Source: G963665405 sp963665405 (GTDB lineage Bacteria > Chloroflexota > Dehalococcoidia > Lucifugimonadales > G963665405). Taken from it: a stretch of DNA of 64,000 nt. The translations under genes were made by a program, and so were the position numbers. The DNA lies in NCBI GenBank assembly GCA_963665405.2, contig OY762261.2:496001-560000 (forward strand). The letters are read 5' to 3'. How positions within the stretch are numbered: the first letter of the stretch is position 1; every line of letters begins with the position of its first letter. Of the stretch, positions 52,206-61,680 are shown one piece after another. The notes beneath the pieces are model-generated. The model did not search any database. It had not been told where the DNA came from and saw only the letters and a list, made by a program, of their open reading frames with translations.

Positions 52206-53390
52206 TTAGAAAGGGATCTCCCTCAGCTCGTCGGTCTCCAGAGTGAGCTGTTCATGGCCGTCCTCGGTGATCACGTGGGTGTCCTCCCAAAGAAATGCCA
52301 CATCTCCGGACCTGACACCTGGCTCGGTGCTTAAGACTACGCCAGGCTCGAGCACTGTGTGGTCTTCCGAAGATATGCTTGGAGGCTCGGTGACAAGCAT
52401 GCCCTGACCATGCCCGAACCGTCCGCCTGCGCCAAGCTTCTCTTCTCTGTCAACTGTGACACCAGCGTCTTCAATAGCCTTTACGGCCACCCGGTGTATT
52501 TCGGCGCAGGTGACGCCTGGTCTCAAGGCGTCCGCCATCTTGTTGCTTACCGCCTTCGCTGCCTCGTGGACTCTCCGCTGCTCATTGGTGGCGATTCCCA
52601 GGACGGCAAAGCGCGGGTAATCCACTGTGTACATTCCGACAAAGGCTCCGGTATCCATACCGATGACGGTTCCCCTTCTTAGCGGTCTGTCGTAAGGGAA
52701 CAGGTTTTGGCTTCCCGGAATACCGTGTTGCATGTGTACAAAAGAGGTCCTGTCGGCACCTTCCTCCAGCATCAGCGTCCGGAGAGCCCTGACCACTTCG
52801 CGCTCAGTTATTCCCGGCACTATCTCTTCGTCGTACAACCGCTGCCGCGCCCTGCCTGTGACGTCCGCCGCCTTTCTCATGTAGACCAGCTCCTCGGCGG
52901 ATTTCACGATCTTGAGCTTGATGACAATATCGGCGGCGTCCACAAACTCCGCCTGAGGCAGAGCCGCTACCAGGTCGAGGTAGTCCGCCACGGGCATGCC
53001 CATCCTCTGCTCCAGACCCAACTCCGCCCCGACCCGATTGTTCTTCAGTCCGGCGTCGTTCAGGGCCTCCAGGACATCTGCGTGGGGGAACCTCAGGATA
53101 CCGAAATATTCCCTGACGTCGGTGACGTAGCAACCCAGCTCGATGTTGTCACCGCGCTGCGTGAGGATGATGGGGTCCCGGTCCAGGGGCAGCACAAAGA
53201 TGGACGGCCGGGTCAGTGAGTAGTGAGGAGCTATGCTCGAGTTGGTACCGGCGAAATACTGGAAATTCTCCTCTCCCGTAATGAGCAGCGCGTCTATCCC
53301 TCTCCCGCCCATCAGCTCTCTGGCCTTGGTGAGGCGGCGCTCCATCTCCGCCCTCGTGAACATGGCGTATTCGAGGTCTCCCGAGGTCAT
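52206..53390 (-). CDS. M24-family metallopeptidase (Xaa-Pro peptidase-like)
   Basis: A 394-residue pita-bread hydrolase with an N-terminal creatinase-type domain. Metal ligands are visible in order: Asp in GMDTGAFVG, Asp in YTVDYPRF, His in GRFGHGQGM, Glu in STEPGV and Glu in LWEDTHVI. It could be a prolidase or a creatinase-like amidinohydrolase; the neighbouring aminomutase-like and racemase-like genes suggest amino-acid or peptide catabolism. The start may be ATG 53390 or the internal ATG at MFTRAEMERR. Confidence 0.85.
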   Translation of the reverse strand: MTSGDLEYAMFTRAEMERRLTKARELMGGRGIDALLITGEENFQYFAGTNSSIAPHYSLTRPSIFVLPLDRDPIILTQRGDNIELGCYVTDVREYFGILRFPHADVLEALNDAGLKNNRVGAELGLEQRMGMPVADYLDLVAALPQAEFVDAADIVIKLKIVKSAEELVYMRKAADVTGRARQRLYDEEIVPGITEREVVRALRTLMLEEGADRTSFVHMQHGIPGSQNLFPYDRPLRRGTVIGMDTGAFVGMYTVDYPRFAVLGIATNEQRRVHEAAKAVSNKMADALRPGVTCAEIHRVAVKAIEDAGVTVDREEKLGAGGRFGHGQGMLVTEPPSISSEDHTVLEPGVVLSTEPGVRSGDVAFLWEDTHVITEDGHEQLTLETDELREIPF

Positions 53391-53565
53391 AGTGAAGGGC
53401 CTCCTTGTTCCAGTCTGTCGGCGCTATCTATACCCCTCCGACGCCACACGCCGAAAAGGCGCTGCATAAGGTCCTGCCGGAGGCTCTAATGTGGCGCCCG
53501 CCGAGACTCGCCGGCGGGCAACAACCACACTACCGCTTGGGCCGGCTGTTTCGGACCCGCTGCGG

Positions 53566-54309
53566 TCACGCGGGGACCATCGCAAGGTGATCCCTCAAGA
53601 GACTGCCAAAGCCGTCGATGGGACCCTCCAGGCCCAGCTGTCGTGCGACCAGCCAGATGGTGGCCTGATTAGCGCTCACCACGGGCTTCCCGGCAAGCTC
53701 CTCCAATCGCTCCACGACCTCGAGGGTACCCCAGTCGGTGCACGAGCAAAGCAGGACATCGGCGTCGGGCCTGCACCTTCCGACCGCAAACTCAATGATC
53801 TCCTCGGGATCCTGTTCCGGTGTCCGGACTTGGCCGCTCCCGGTTTTCGGGTGCCCGTCCAGGCTCAGCACCTCAAAACCGTTTGCCTCCAGGTATGGCA
53901 ACAACAGGCGGTTGTTCCACTCTGGGTAAGGTGTCACTACCGACAGCTTCTTGGCACCAAACTCATTGAGCGCCTCAACCACCGAAGGGCTGGTGGCGAA
54001 AGCGGGCGCGCCCGAGGCCTCCTCCATCATCCGCTCCATCTCCTTGTCCCAACCGATGCCTCGATAGAAGCTCCCCGTCGTGCAGCTATAGACGATAGCG
54101 TCCAGGCCCACGCTACCCACGTACCTGGATGCCGTCGCAAGCTCCTCATTCGTGCGGTCCAGGCGCTGCGGTTGAGGCAAGGCGGTGTCGTACCACATGC
54201 GAGCACCATGTATCGCGACCCCCCTGACACCCAAGACCCTTTGGAAGTCCGGTTCAGACATCGCGTCATTAGAGAGTAATGCCAGCCCAACTCTTTGTAG
54301 TCTGCCCAA
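53566..54309 (-). CDS. Asp/Glu racemase superfamily protein (maleate isomerase/arylmalonate decarboxylase-like)
   Basis: A 247-residue protein with the two catalytic cysteines of the superfamily, in VYSCTTGSFYRG and LLCSCTDWGTLE, and FATSPSVVEAL with LSVVTPYPEWNN between them. This pattern matches maleate cis-trans isomerases more than glutamate racemases. It lies upstream of the M24 peptidase gene on the same strand, separated by 175 bp. The substrate is unknown. Confidence 0.8.
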   Translation of the reverse strand: MGRLQRVGLALLSNDAMSEPDFQRVLGVRGVAIHGARMWYDTALPQPQRLDRTNEELATASRYVGSVGLDAIVYSCTTGSFYRGIGWDKEMERMMEEASGAPAFATSPSVVEALNEFGAKKLSVVTPYPEWNNRLLLPYLEANGFEVLSLDGHPKTGSGQVRTPEQDPEEIIEFAVGRCRPDADVLLCSCTDWGTLEVVERLEELAGKPVVSANQATIWLVARQLGLEGPIDGFGSLLRDHLAMVPA

Positions 54310-54577
54310 CGTTACGCCTCCTTCCAGTTTTGCAAGTCAGATTCGCTATGCCGTCCTGGGATGGGACAGCACGTGAATGGCCCCTCACCTACGGGCCAGT
54401 TTAGCAAGACAAGCAGGCCTGGTCAAAACGTGGAGGACCCCGAGGTAATGGCTGATTGATGGGTTGCGGCTTGCCGATCGGCCAGATAGTTCAAATCGAG
54501 CTTGAGGACGCCTACCCCTCCAGAAGAGAGTTCGCTTACGTCCTAGTCACGAGCCGCCCCAGAGTGGAGATGTCGCA

Positions 54578-55732
54578 ATGCGCAGATATCTGACGACGTT
54601 GATCGTCCTGTCAGTGGTTGCCCTCATTGCGGCGTGCGGAGGAGAGGAGACTGCCCCTTCGCCTTCCAACGGCTCGGCGGCGGAACCGTCAGGCGCAAGG
54701 GACGCCGGAAGGCCCGCTGGCGAGTTCAAGAAAACCGGGCAGATGGGTAACGACCGGCAGTTCCATTCGGCCGTCCTGCTCGACGATGGCCGTGTATTGG
54801 TGATCGGCGGGGGAGGAAGGGGAGAGTTTTTTGGGGGCGCAGTCCACACCTCGGCCGAGGTGTACGATCCGGAGACGGAAGAGTGGGCACCCACCGGCAG
54901 CATGTCGGTCCAGCGGCGAAGCCCGATCGTGGGCCTGCTGCCAGACGGCACGGTGCTGGCGGCGGGCGCCAAAAGGGCAGACGCGACCATCCAGAAGACC
55001 GCCGAGATCTGGGACCCCCTTACCGGGACCTGGGTGCCTACAGGCTCCCTGAGTGTGAAGCGCGATGAGCCGGCGTCACTGACGCTTGAAGACGGACGGG
55101 TGATGGTGATCGGTGGCGTCGACGGCTCCGAATTCGTCGTCCTCGAGACCGTGGAGCTGTTCAACCCCGCAACCGGAGCCTGGTCGGAGGCCGCACCGAT
55201 GGCTGTGCCCCGCGTTCAGGCCGTCGTTACTTTGCTTAGTGATGGCAGGGTACTGGTGACCGGCGGGGGAAGGCCAGATGGTCCTCATCTCGACAGCGCC
55301 GAGGTGTACAACCCCAAAACCGACTCCTGGTCGTCGGCGGGTACTATGTCCATCGGGCGGACCCTCCACACGGCGACGCTGCTGAACGACGGCAAGGTCC
55401 TGGTCGTCGGAGGGGTCGGGAGGATAACCTCGGCGGAGATATGGGACCCGGCGACGAACGCCTGGACGCCTGCTGGAGACACAGTTGAGGCGCGGGCCGA
55501 GCATACGGCGACGCTGCTGCGCGACGGAGCGGTTCTGGTCGCCGGCGGCCGGCGCAACCTCCAGTCGGCGGAGATATACGACCCGGCGACGGGCTTGTGG
55601 TCGTCTGGGGGCGAGATGACCGAGTCTCGCTATCGGCATACCGCGATCCTCTTGAACGACGGCAACGTCCTGATCGCTGGCGGCCAGAGCAAGGACCGGA
55701 ACTCCCCAACGGCCGAGGTCTACGTGCCCTGA
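54578..55732 (+). CDS. Kelch-repeat lipoprotein
   Basis: A 384-residue exported protein. The lipobox LIAAC puts the lipidated Cys at 20, followed by a short Ser/Pro-rich linker. At least six kelch blades follow, each with a pattern like HTATLLNDGKVLVVGG and SAEIWDPATNAWTPAG, predicting a six-bladed propeller on the cell surface. Such propellers bind glycans or proteins; galactose-oxidase activity would need a separate copper site that is not evident. GGAG precedes the ATG. A TPR lipoprotein remnant follows. Confidence 0.85.
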   Translation: MRRYLTTLIVLSVVALIAACGGEETAPSPSNGSAAEPSGARDAGRPAGEFKKTGQMGNDRQFHSAVLLDDGRVLVIGGGGRGEFFGGAVHTSAEVYDPETEEWAPTGSMSVQRRSPIVGLLPDGTVLAAGAKRADATIQKTAEIWDPLTGTWVPTGSLSVKRDEPASLTLEDGRVMVIGGVDGSEFVVLETVELFNPATGAWSEAAPMAVPRVQAVVTLLSDGRVLVTGGGRPDGPHLDSAEVYNPKTDSWSSAGTMSIGRTLHTATLLNDGKVLVVGGVGRITSAEIWDPATNAWTPAGDTVEARAEHTATLLRDGAVLVAGGRRNLQSAEIYDPATGLWSSGGEMTESRYRHTAILLNDGNVLIAGGQSKDRNSPTAEVYVP

Positions 55733-55786
55733 CGCCGGCGCACGGATGGCTTATTGACCATAGGACAAGCTCGGCCCGGACCCTGA

Positions 55787-56305
55787 TCTGGTGGACTGGC
55801 CGCCAGATCGAGGGAGGGTCCTGCCAGGAAGGGTGAGAAATGGAGCCCCGGCCCGACGCCGACGCGCACAGCGCCACCAGCTGCAGCGCCGACACCCGAT
55901 TCTAACCTCACACCGTCCCCTTCACCCTTAGCGACCCGCCGCACCTCGAGCGAGGCTGAGGAAAGCTACGCCAACGGGGTAGCACTCGGCGAGCAGACAC
56001 GCTGGGAAGAGGAGACAAGCGAGTTCGACGAAGCCATCCGCCTCGACCCCCAGTATGCTCCGGCCTACCTGAACCGGGGCGGGGCCTACTTTCGCCTGGG
56101 CCAGTTTGAGCGGGCCATCCAGGACTTCGACGAGGCCGTCCGGCTCAACCCCAGGTTCGCCGAAGCCTACGTGGGCCGGGGCGTCGCCTACACCCTCCTT
56201 GGCAGGGACTCGGAGGCTCAGCAGGACGCCGACCGGGCGGCGGAGCCGGGGTTCGATCCTGCCGTTCTAAAGCGGGTGATCGAGGAAGCGAAGGAGCATC
56301 GGTAA
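55787..56305 (+). pseudogene. TPR-repeat lipoprotein remnant without a start
   Basis: The frame is open from the stop at 55784-55786 to TAA 56303-56305. It encodes a Thr/Pro-rich linker and then TPR units (SYANGVALGEQTRWEEETSEF, FDEAIRLDPQYAPAYLNRGG, FDEAVRLNPRFAEAYVGRG). Only a CTG could start it; the signal peptide and lipobox expected before the linker are missing. This is most likely a 5'-truncated relic. Confidence 0.7.
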
Positions 56306-56341
56306 CACCTAACGGACTTGCCCATAGGCCAGGAGTGGCAA

Positions 56342-56979
56342 CTAGAACTGGACCTTGGCGACCTCGCGCATCACGTCCTCGCTCGTGAGACGCAGGTAGA
56401 TACGCGTGGTGTTGATGTCCCGGTGGCCCAGTTGCTCCTGGAGGGCGTCGAGTCGGCCGCCGCAGTTCAAGAAGTTGATCGCGTAGCCGTGGCGGAAGAG
56501 GTGAGCGTGCACGTTCCTCTCGAGCCCGGCTCGACCGGCCGCTCGACGGATGACCTGATCGGCCCTTTGCTTGGTGATATGCCCGCCTCGTCGTGATGTG
56601 AACAGGTGATCATCGCGTCCTAGACCCCCCTCTTGGGCGAAGAACAGGACGGCGGCGACCAGCGCTTCCTGGACGAACACGACGCGCTCCGCTCTTCCTT
56701 TACCCAGGACGCGAATGCCGCTTCTGCCGACATCCGCTAGCCTCACTGCAATGGCCTCGGATATCCGGGCCCCGGTCTCCCACAGCCCCGCATCAGGAGA
56801 CGATCTCTCTCGTTTTCGGCAGCTTCGATGAGCCTGTGGACTTCGTCCGGGGTCAGGTAGTACGGCAGGCGCTGGCTCAGGTGTCAGGAGACGTGGGAAC
56901 GGGCGACCGCGATCGGGGACCTCATCGCGAGCACCCTCGTCTTGGCAGGGACCTTGGCCAGGCCGGTGTCATCCGTCAC
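56342..56979 (-). pseudogene. Decayed minimal tyrosine recombinase
   Basis: Homolog of the recombinase at 47049, in the opposite orientation. From GTG 56979 it reads RSPIAVARSHVS, then TGA where the intact copy has Lys, then HLSQRLPYYLTPDEV. A one-base deletion follows near RDRLLM, after which the frame continues ARISEAIAVRLADVG to EVAKVQF. Total length is 638 nt against 639 in the intact gene. HLFRHGYAI and GHRDINTTRIY remain. It is inactive unless decoded abnormally. Confidence 0.85.
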
Positions 56980-57042
56980 GGCTGGTATCCTTCTCACCCA
57001 TGGCCGTCATAGCCGTCGTGGTGCAACAGGTATCCACCTTGG

Positions 57043-57456
57043 TCACCCCAGCCTCGTCGCCGCCTCAACCATGCGCGCTCTCAGCTCTGCTAGATGTTGC
57101 GCCTCAGCTGCCAACTGCTCGTACCGTCGCGCGCGATAGGCTCTCATACAGTCTCGGCACATCACCTCCTTGCTCTCCTTCAGGCGCGCCCCCGCTAGAC
57201 GTTCGCGGCGAACGGCCTCGTCAATGATGTGGCCGATCAACTTCAGCAAGTACTTGCTGGAAGGGACAGCCTGTCCCTGTCTCCATTTTTGAACGTGCTG
57301 CTGGGACGACACTTCGAGCAGTGTCTTCAACTCGGAAAGCCTGACGGCCAAGAAGATCATCGATCTGAAGATGACATCCTGGGCAACAGGTCGTAGCACC
57401 TCGTCAGGCCGGAAGTGATGTTGGCCTCGGCGGAACTGCCCCTTACTACTTCTCAT
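57043..57456 (-). CDS. XRE-like HTH protein with CxxC tail
   Basis: A 137-residue protein. A central helix-turn-helix resembling XRE regulators (LSELKTLLEVSSQQHVQKW, VPSSKYLLKLI) is followed by a helical tail with CRDC. ATG 57456 is chosen; an in-frame TTG at 57477 is possible. An inverted repeat AGACA-AAGAC-TGTCT (57472-57486) just upstream is a candidate operator. It may control the replication/recombination genes of the element. Confidence 0.55.
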   Translation of the reverse strand: MRSSKGQFRRGQHHFRPDEVLRPVAQDVIFRSMIFLAVRLSELKTLLEVSSQQHVQKWRQGQAVPSSKYLLKLIGHIIDEAVRRERLAGARLKESKEVMCRDCMRAYRARRYEQLAAEAQHLAELRARMVEAATRLG

Positions 57457-57676
57457 CACTACTCTAAATGTAGACAAAGACTGTCTCTGCTGTCGCTACT
57501 CACCTGGTGAGTACGAGACGGCGCTCCACGTGGCAGCACCGGCCTTGCCCGCTCTTCGTCTCATATCGGCCAAGGCAGCCGCGGAGGGAAGATCGTCCTG
57601 TCCACTTCTCAGCCCCACGATTCTGTTCCAGGGGTACATTCCCCATCGGCCCGGACCGCTCCCGACTTCGCTGTCG

Positions 57677-58153
57677 TCACTCCTTGGCCTCGTTGTCCTC
57701 GTCGACTCCGATCACCTTGGCCCCAGTGGTCTTGGCGTCGTGGACCAACCTCAACGCGTTCTCTGAAAGCGGGTCACCGTTTCCGTCGAACAGGTGGCAT
57801 AGCTCCTGCTCGCTGTATGCGGTGAACCCGGGCGGTATCGTGCTGGGATCCAGGTCGTCGCCGTGGAAAGGCACGAGGTCTTGAAGGACCTCTGACCAGC
57901 ACAAAACGTACCGCTCGGCCTTGACACGGCGTACCAGCTCCTGAAGCTCGTTCTGACCGGGCCCGGCTCCGTGGAAGTCTTGTTGGCAGCCACGTCGTCG
58001 CAGGTATTGCACCAGGTCCGGTTTGTGCTTCTTAAGGACGGGGATCAGGTCGGTCGGGACTCTATCTTTCGGCCGAGCGATCAGCTTCTCGCCCTCGAGG
58101 GTCATCGAGATCCCGAGACTGTCCAGGCGTTCGATCAGGGACGCCGCATCCAT
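57677..58153 (-). CDS. TubC-like N-domain protein of the integrated element
   Basis: A 158-residue protein. The first 55 residues (LIERLDSLGISMTLEGEKL ... VPTDLIPVLKKHKPDLVQYL) match the TubC docking-domain pattern, common in small proteins encoded next to plasmid and phage primases. The rest (HGAGPGQNELQELVRRV...) is unassigned. Its ATG overlaps the stop of the DUF3987 fragment as TGATG, so it belonged to the same operon. An IS insertion upstream may now block its expression. Confidence 0.6.
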   Translation of the reverse strand: MDAASLIERLDSLGISMTLEGEKLIARPKDRVPTDLIPVLKKHKPDLVQYLRRRGCQQDFHGAGPGQNELQELVRRVKAERYVLCWSEVLQDLVPFHGDDLDPSTIPPGFTAYSEQELCHLFDGNGDPLSENALRLVHDAKTTGAKVIGVDEDNEAKE

Positions 58154-58892
58154 CACAATTCCAACCCCTCGTTAGGCTCATTGGAATGGGTAGGGGGCTC
58201 AGCGTCGTTAGCGACACGAAGTACCTGGACGCCGGCGCCTTCACCACTCCCTGAATCCCTATCCTCGTTCACAGAATTCACAGAATTCACGAAATCCAGG
58301 TCTGGGGGGCTATTTTGTGTACGCCATTGTGGATTCACGTCATACCCTGGTGTGGGCTTGCGGCCAGGGCCATCACGAGCCGGCGCCGGTACTCGCCGTA
58401 TGTAGTGCATCTCAGCGAGCGCTTCGAGCGAGGCCGCCATCTCTGACGGTTTGGTGAACTGTCGGCGTGCGTTCTGCCAAAGGTCGCGCTCGCTGAACCT
58501 GTCCTGTTTGAGGCGCTTGATAAAGCCCAGCATTATCTGGGCTTTCTTGACCTTCTCGTCCAGCCCCATCCTGGTGAACGCCACCATCGCGTGTGACGCG
58601 TAATACTCCCCTAAGCGGACAGCTCGCTCGAGCGTGTCCACAGTGACGGGTGTTTCCCAGGGACGGCGCTCACCGGCAGCGTGGAGGGCCATGTGGAGGG
58701 CTCCAGCAGCCCGTGCCACCGTGCCCGGCAACTTGTTGCCCCAGTCCACGATGTCATGGAGATCCCCGCCTGGGCGCAGTCGGACTTCTACCTGGTCTCG
58801 ATATGCCTCAAAGGCGGCCTCTGCGGCAGCGTCGAGGCGGATGTAATGAGCGTCGTCCTCCGTCGGTTCGGGGAGCTTGAGGATGTCCTTTA
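58153..58892 (-). pseudogene. C-terminal fragment of the IS-interrupted TOPRIM/DUF3987 gene
   Basis: Encodes the end of the DUF3987 helicase-like protein from KDILKLPEPTEDDAHY through VDWGNKLPGTVARAAGALHMALH and a winged-helix-like tail (FSERDLWQNARRQF) to LEL. It is severed from its N-terminal part by IS copy 2. Joining the two sides with a single TTTA (TAAA on this strand) restores one continuous frame (ARSV-KDIL). Confidence 0.88.
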
Positions 58893-60605
58893 CCCCGAAT
58901 CCACCGAAGGTATGACGTTGCAGCAGCAGAATGGGTGATGAGGGGCAAAGGGAGGCGATGGTCCGGGCACGATTCGGGTAAATGGGGCCGGTGTCTGTCT
59001 TCAGCCGCCGCGGGGAGACCTTGTGACCGTCTGGGGACGTTGGGTAGGGCGAGATGGCGGGGAGAGGACGCGGCGAGAGGTGCTCGCGGACCGGACTGGC
59101 GCGAGTTTGCGGGGACGTTCGGTTGGGCGGATGGCGGGTCAGTTGCGGACGGGCGCCGTCAGGCTGGGAGTGGAATCGCTCGCAGCCGTGCCAGGGCGCG
59201 ACTGAACTGGGTTTCCCAAGGCCAGCGCTGTGGCAGATGCAGGGTGAGGCGGCGTGCCGAGCGGGTGAGCCGTCCGGCCAGGGAGAAGAACCGTCGCCGA
59301 AGGGTCTTGGTGGTCGCGATCTGCTCGCCCAGACCGATCCGCGCCGTCCAGCGGGCCAGGTTGTGGGCCATCACCTGTACCGCCAGCCAAGCGCCGTTGG
59401 CGGCGAAGCGGCCGGACGGCATGTGGTTCAGACCGACGCCGTACTTGAGGTCTCGAATGGCGTTCTCGATCTCGGCGTGGCGGCGGTGGTCGGCCTCCAG
59501 TTCCAGGGTCTCTCCGTCCCGGTCGGTGATGAAGCCGTGATAGCTGTAGGTGGCGAAGAGGGCCAGTTGGGAACCGGGCGTGGGCTTCACCCGCCGGACG
59601 ATGAGCCGCACCGGTGCGGCGCCGGGCTCAGTCCGGAAGGGGGTGTAGGTGGTCTGCGCCACATCGGCGGCGCCGTCCATCCAGTAGGGGACCGGCGTCC
59701 AGTCTGCATCGGGAATCGCCTCGATCAGGTTCCGCAGGCTTTTGTGCTGGCGGATGGTGATGGAGAAGCGGACATCCATCTCACGACAGGCGGCGACGAG
59801 AGCGTGGGCGTAGAAGCCGCTGTCGGCCCGCGCCGTAAGTTGCCCGCTGGCCCCGGCACGGCGAACCCGGCTCACCGTTTCACGCAGGAAGTGGGCGGCG
59901 CCCCGAGCGGTGTTGGCGCGGCCCTCGCGCAGCCGGGACATCAGCACGTCGCCGGTGCCGGCGGCGACGGCCAACAGGGGGTGATAGCCCCGCTTGCCGG
60001 TATAGCCGTGGTGGCGCGCTCCCTCCTTGGCCAGTCCATAGGTCTCGCAGATGGTCGAGTCCAGGTCGATGGTCAGGGGCGAGTCGCCGGGTCCGGCCCC
60101 AGCGGCCCAGGCCCGGGCCAACAACTGGCGGCTCACGCGGTCGAGTTGACGGACATGCCCCCACCGGAAGCTGCGCAGGAAGGTCCCCAGGGTGGATGGC
60201 GCCTTGACCACGCAGCCTAGAACACCGACCGTCCCACCAGCGCGCAGCGCATCGGCGTCGTCGATGCAGTCGCCGCCAGCCAGCGCGGAAGCGACCAGCG
60301 TCAGCATCTTGTCCCCCGTGTTCGCCCGTCCCGGCGCGCCGCCGAGGTCAAGGTGATGGTCGACGAGTTCTCGCAGGCCCAGGTGCCGGGCGAGGGTGGC
60401 CGGCACGAGCAGGCCGGCATTGGCCACCAGGCGATGGTCGTCAAAGAGGATGCGGATACGGTCGGGTTTGTTCTGTGGCAGCATCTATTGGGTGCTCCTT
60501 GTTTCCGCGCGGGTTTCTGTTCCAAAACCATTATCCCAGATTCAGAGGAGCACCCTCTAGCTTCTTCATGGGCTGTCCCCAAGGCCGTCATTCGGTGGAT
60601 TCGGG
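58893..60605. mobile_element. IS1380-family insertion sequence, copy 2
   Basis: 1713 bp with the same ends as copy 1 and a perfect 4-bp target duplication TTTA (58889-58892 and 60606-60609). It is inserted in the TOPRIM/DUF3987 gene. The near-identity with copy 1 points to recent movement, from copy 1 or from a third copy. Confidence 0.93.
59159..60484 (-). CDS. IS1380-family transposase (copy 2)
   Basis: 441 residues, identical in protein sequence to the transposase of copy 1; the one base difference seen (60182) is a silent change in a Thr codon. DDE residues are as in copy 1. It is transcribed in the same direction as the interrupted gene. Confidence 0.92.
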   Translation of the reverse strand: MLPQNKPDRIRILFDDHRLVANAGLLVPATLARHLGLRELVDHHLDLGGAPGRANTGDKMLTLVASALAGGDCIDDADALRAGGTVGVLGCVVKAPSTLGTFLRSFRWGHVRQLDRVSRQLLARAWAAGAGPGDSPLTIDLDSTICETYGLAKEGARHHGYTGKRGYHPLLAVAAGTGDVLMSRLREGRANTARGAAHFLRETVSRVRRAGASGQLTARADSGFYAHALVAACREMDVRFSITIRQHKSLRNLIEAIPDADWTPVPYWMDGAADVAQTTYTPFRTEPGAAPVRLIVRRVKPTPGSQLALFATYSYHGFITDRDGETLELEADHRRHAEIENAIRDLKYGVGLNHMPSGRFAANGAWLAVQVMAHNLARWTARIGLGEQIATTKTLRRRFFSLAGRLTRSARRLTLHLPQRWPWETQFSRALARLRAIPLPA

Positions 60606-61680
60606 TTTACGCTGCGGGCCCAGTTCCTCGCCAGCTCCTCCGGAACCGGTGCAACCTTGCTCTCCCGGTAGCCCACAACGCTCTGCGGAAAGGAGAAGTT
60701 GAACCGGGCTAGAAAGCCCCGTCCACGAAATTCACGTTGTTCACTAAATGACTCGATCACCTGCGGCTGCACGGTTAGACACAGCGTTAAGTGTGGCTTC
60801 GGGACGAACTCGGACTGCCTCCCTCGCCTATCGACACGGATGGAATCTCCCGAGTACCCCTTCAGGAAGACGTCGAGATTCGCGACGCCGTCCGAATACC
60901 GGCCGGCTATAGTGGCGAAGAGTCCGCCCTCGGCCGAGAGGATGGCGATACGGCCCCCCTGCTCAGCTAGGAGGCCTGCAACCGCTTCACTCGTAACATC
61001 GTCAGCGATCAATCGTGGGAGAACGGGCACTGGCGCCTCGTCTAGCTCCTGGGCCACCCGGGCGGCTTCCTCCCGTGGCTGGTTTGCTTCGATTCCGTCG
61101 GCCTTGGCAGCCCGGCTCTTGAGCTCCGCAACCCGTTTCTCTTTGATGTCCCTGTCAACCTTCTGACGCTCGATCTCGGGACGCCTAGCCTCTACCAACT
61201 CTCGCTGCCTCTCCTCGACAGGCGCTGTGATCGCACGGAACTGCGGAGACTTGCGCTCTCCTGAAGACAGGACAATCGCAAACCACTCGTTGAGAGGTTC
61301 GATCCAATCCGGGCTCAGGGAGACCTCTGCCCTCCTCGCGCTCGCTGCCGCGATCACGCCAAGGGCCAACACCGCTGGAAGGTCGACCGGCGTCTGGAGC
61401 GCGTGCGCCTGGGCCCTGACGAACTGTTCGATCTGATCGGGGAATATGTCCTCGGGGAAGGGTTCGCCGGTGAGTTCGTTGAAGCCGAGCGGAGCCTCCC
61501 AGTCTGGGGGCTCAGTGGCGTCCACCGCGGAACTAAGCATGTCCGCAGTGACTTCCGGCGCCTGGGCGGCCAACCCCATCAGCTCATCAGCGGTGTGGCC
61601 GGCGTCGAGCCAGTCGGAGACGTCGCCCTTGGGCTCGAGGCCGGCTAGCTCGAGGATCTTGACGGACGAGGCGACGGGCA
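60606..61680 (-). pseudogene. Middle fragment (DUF3987 domain) of the broken replication gene
   Basis: Reads from VKILELAGLEPKGDVSDWLDAG through a DUF3987 helicase-like domain (VIAAASARRAEV, WFAIVLSSGERKSPQF as Walker-type region, LPRLIADDVTSEAV, GRYSDGVANLDVFLKGYSGD, GRGFLARFNFSFP). It ends at the IS junction (ARNWARSV). The linking VKILELAGLEPKGDVSDWL has no start codon of its own, so this is the continuation of the TOPRIM frame after a frameshift near 61681 rather than a separate gene. Confidence 0.82.
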
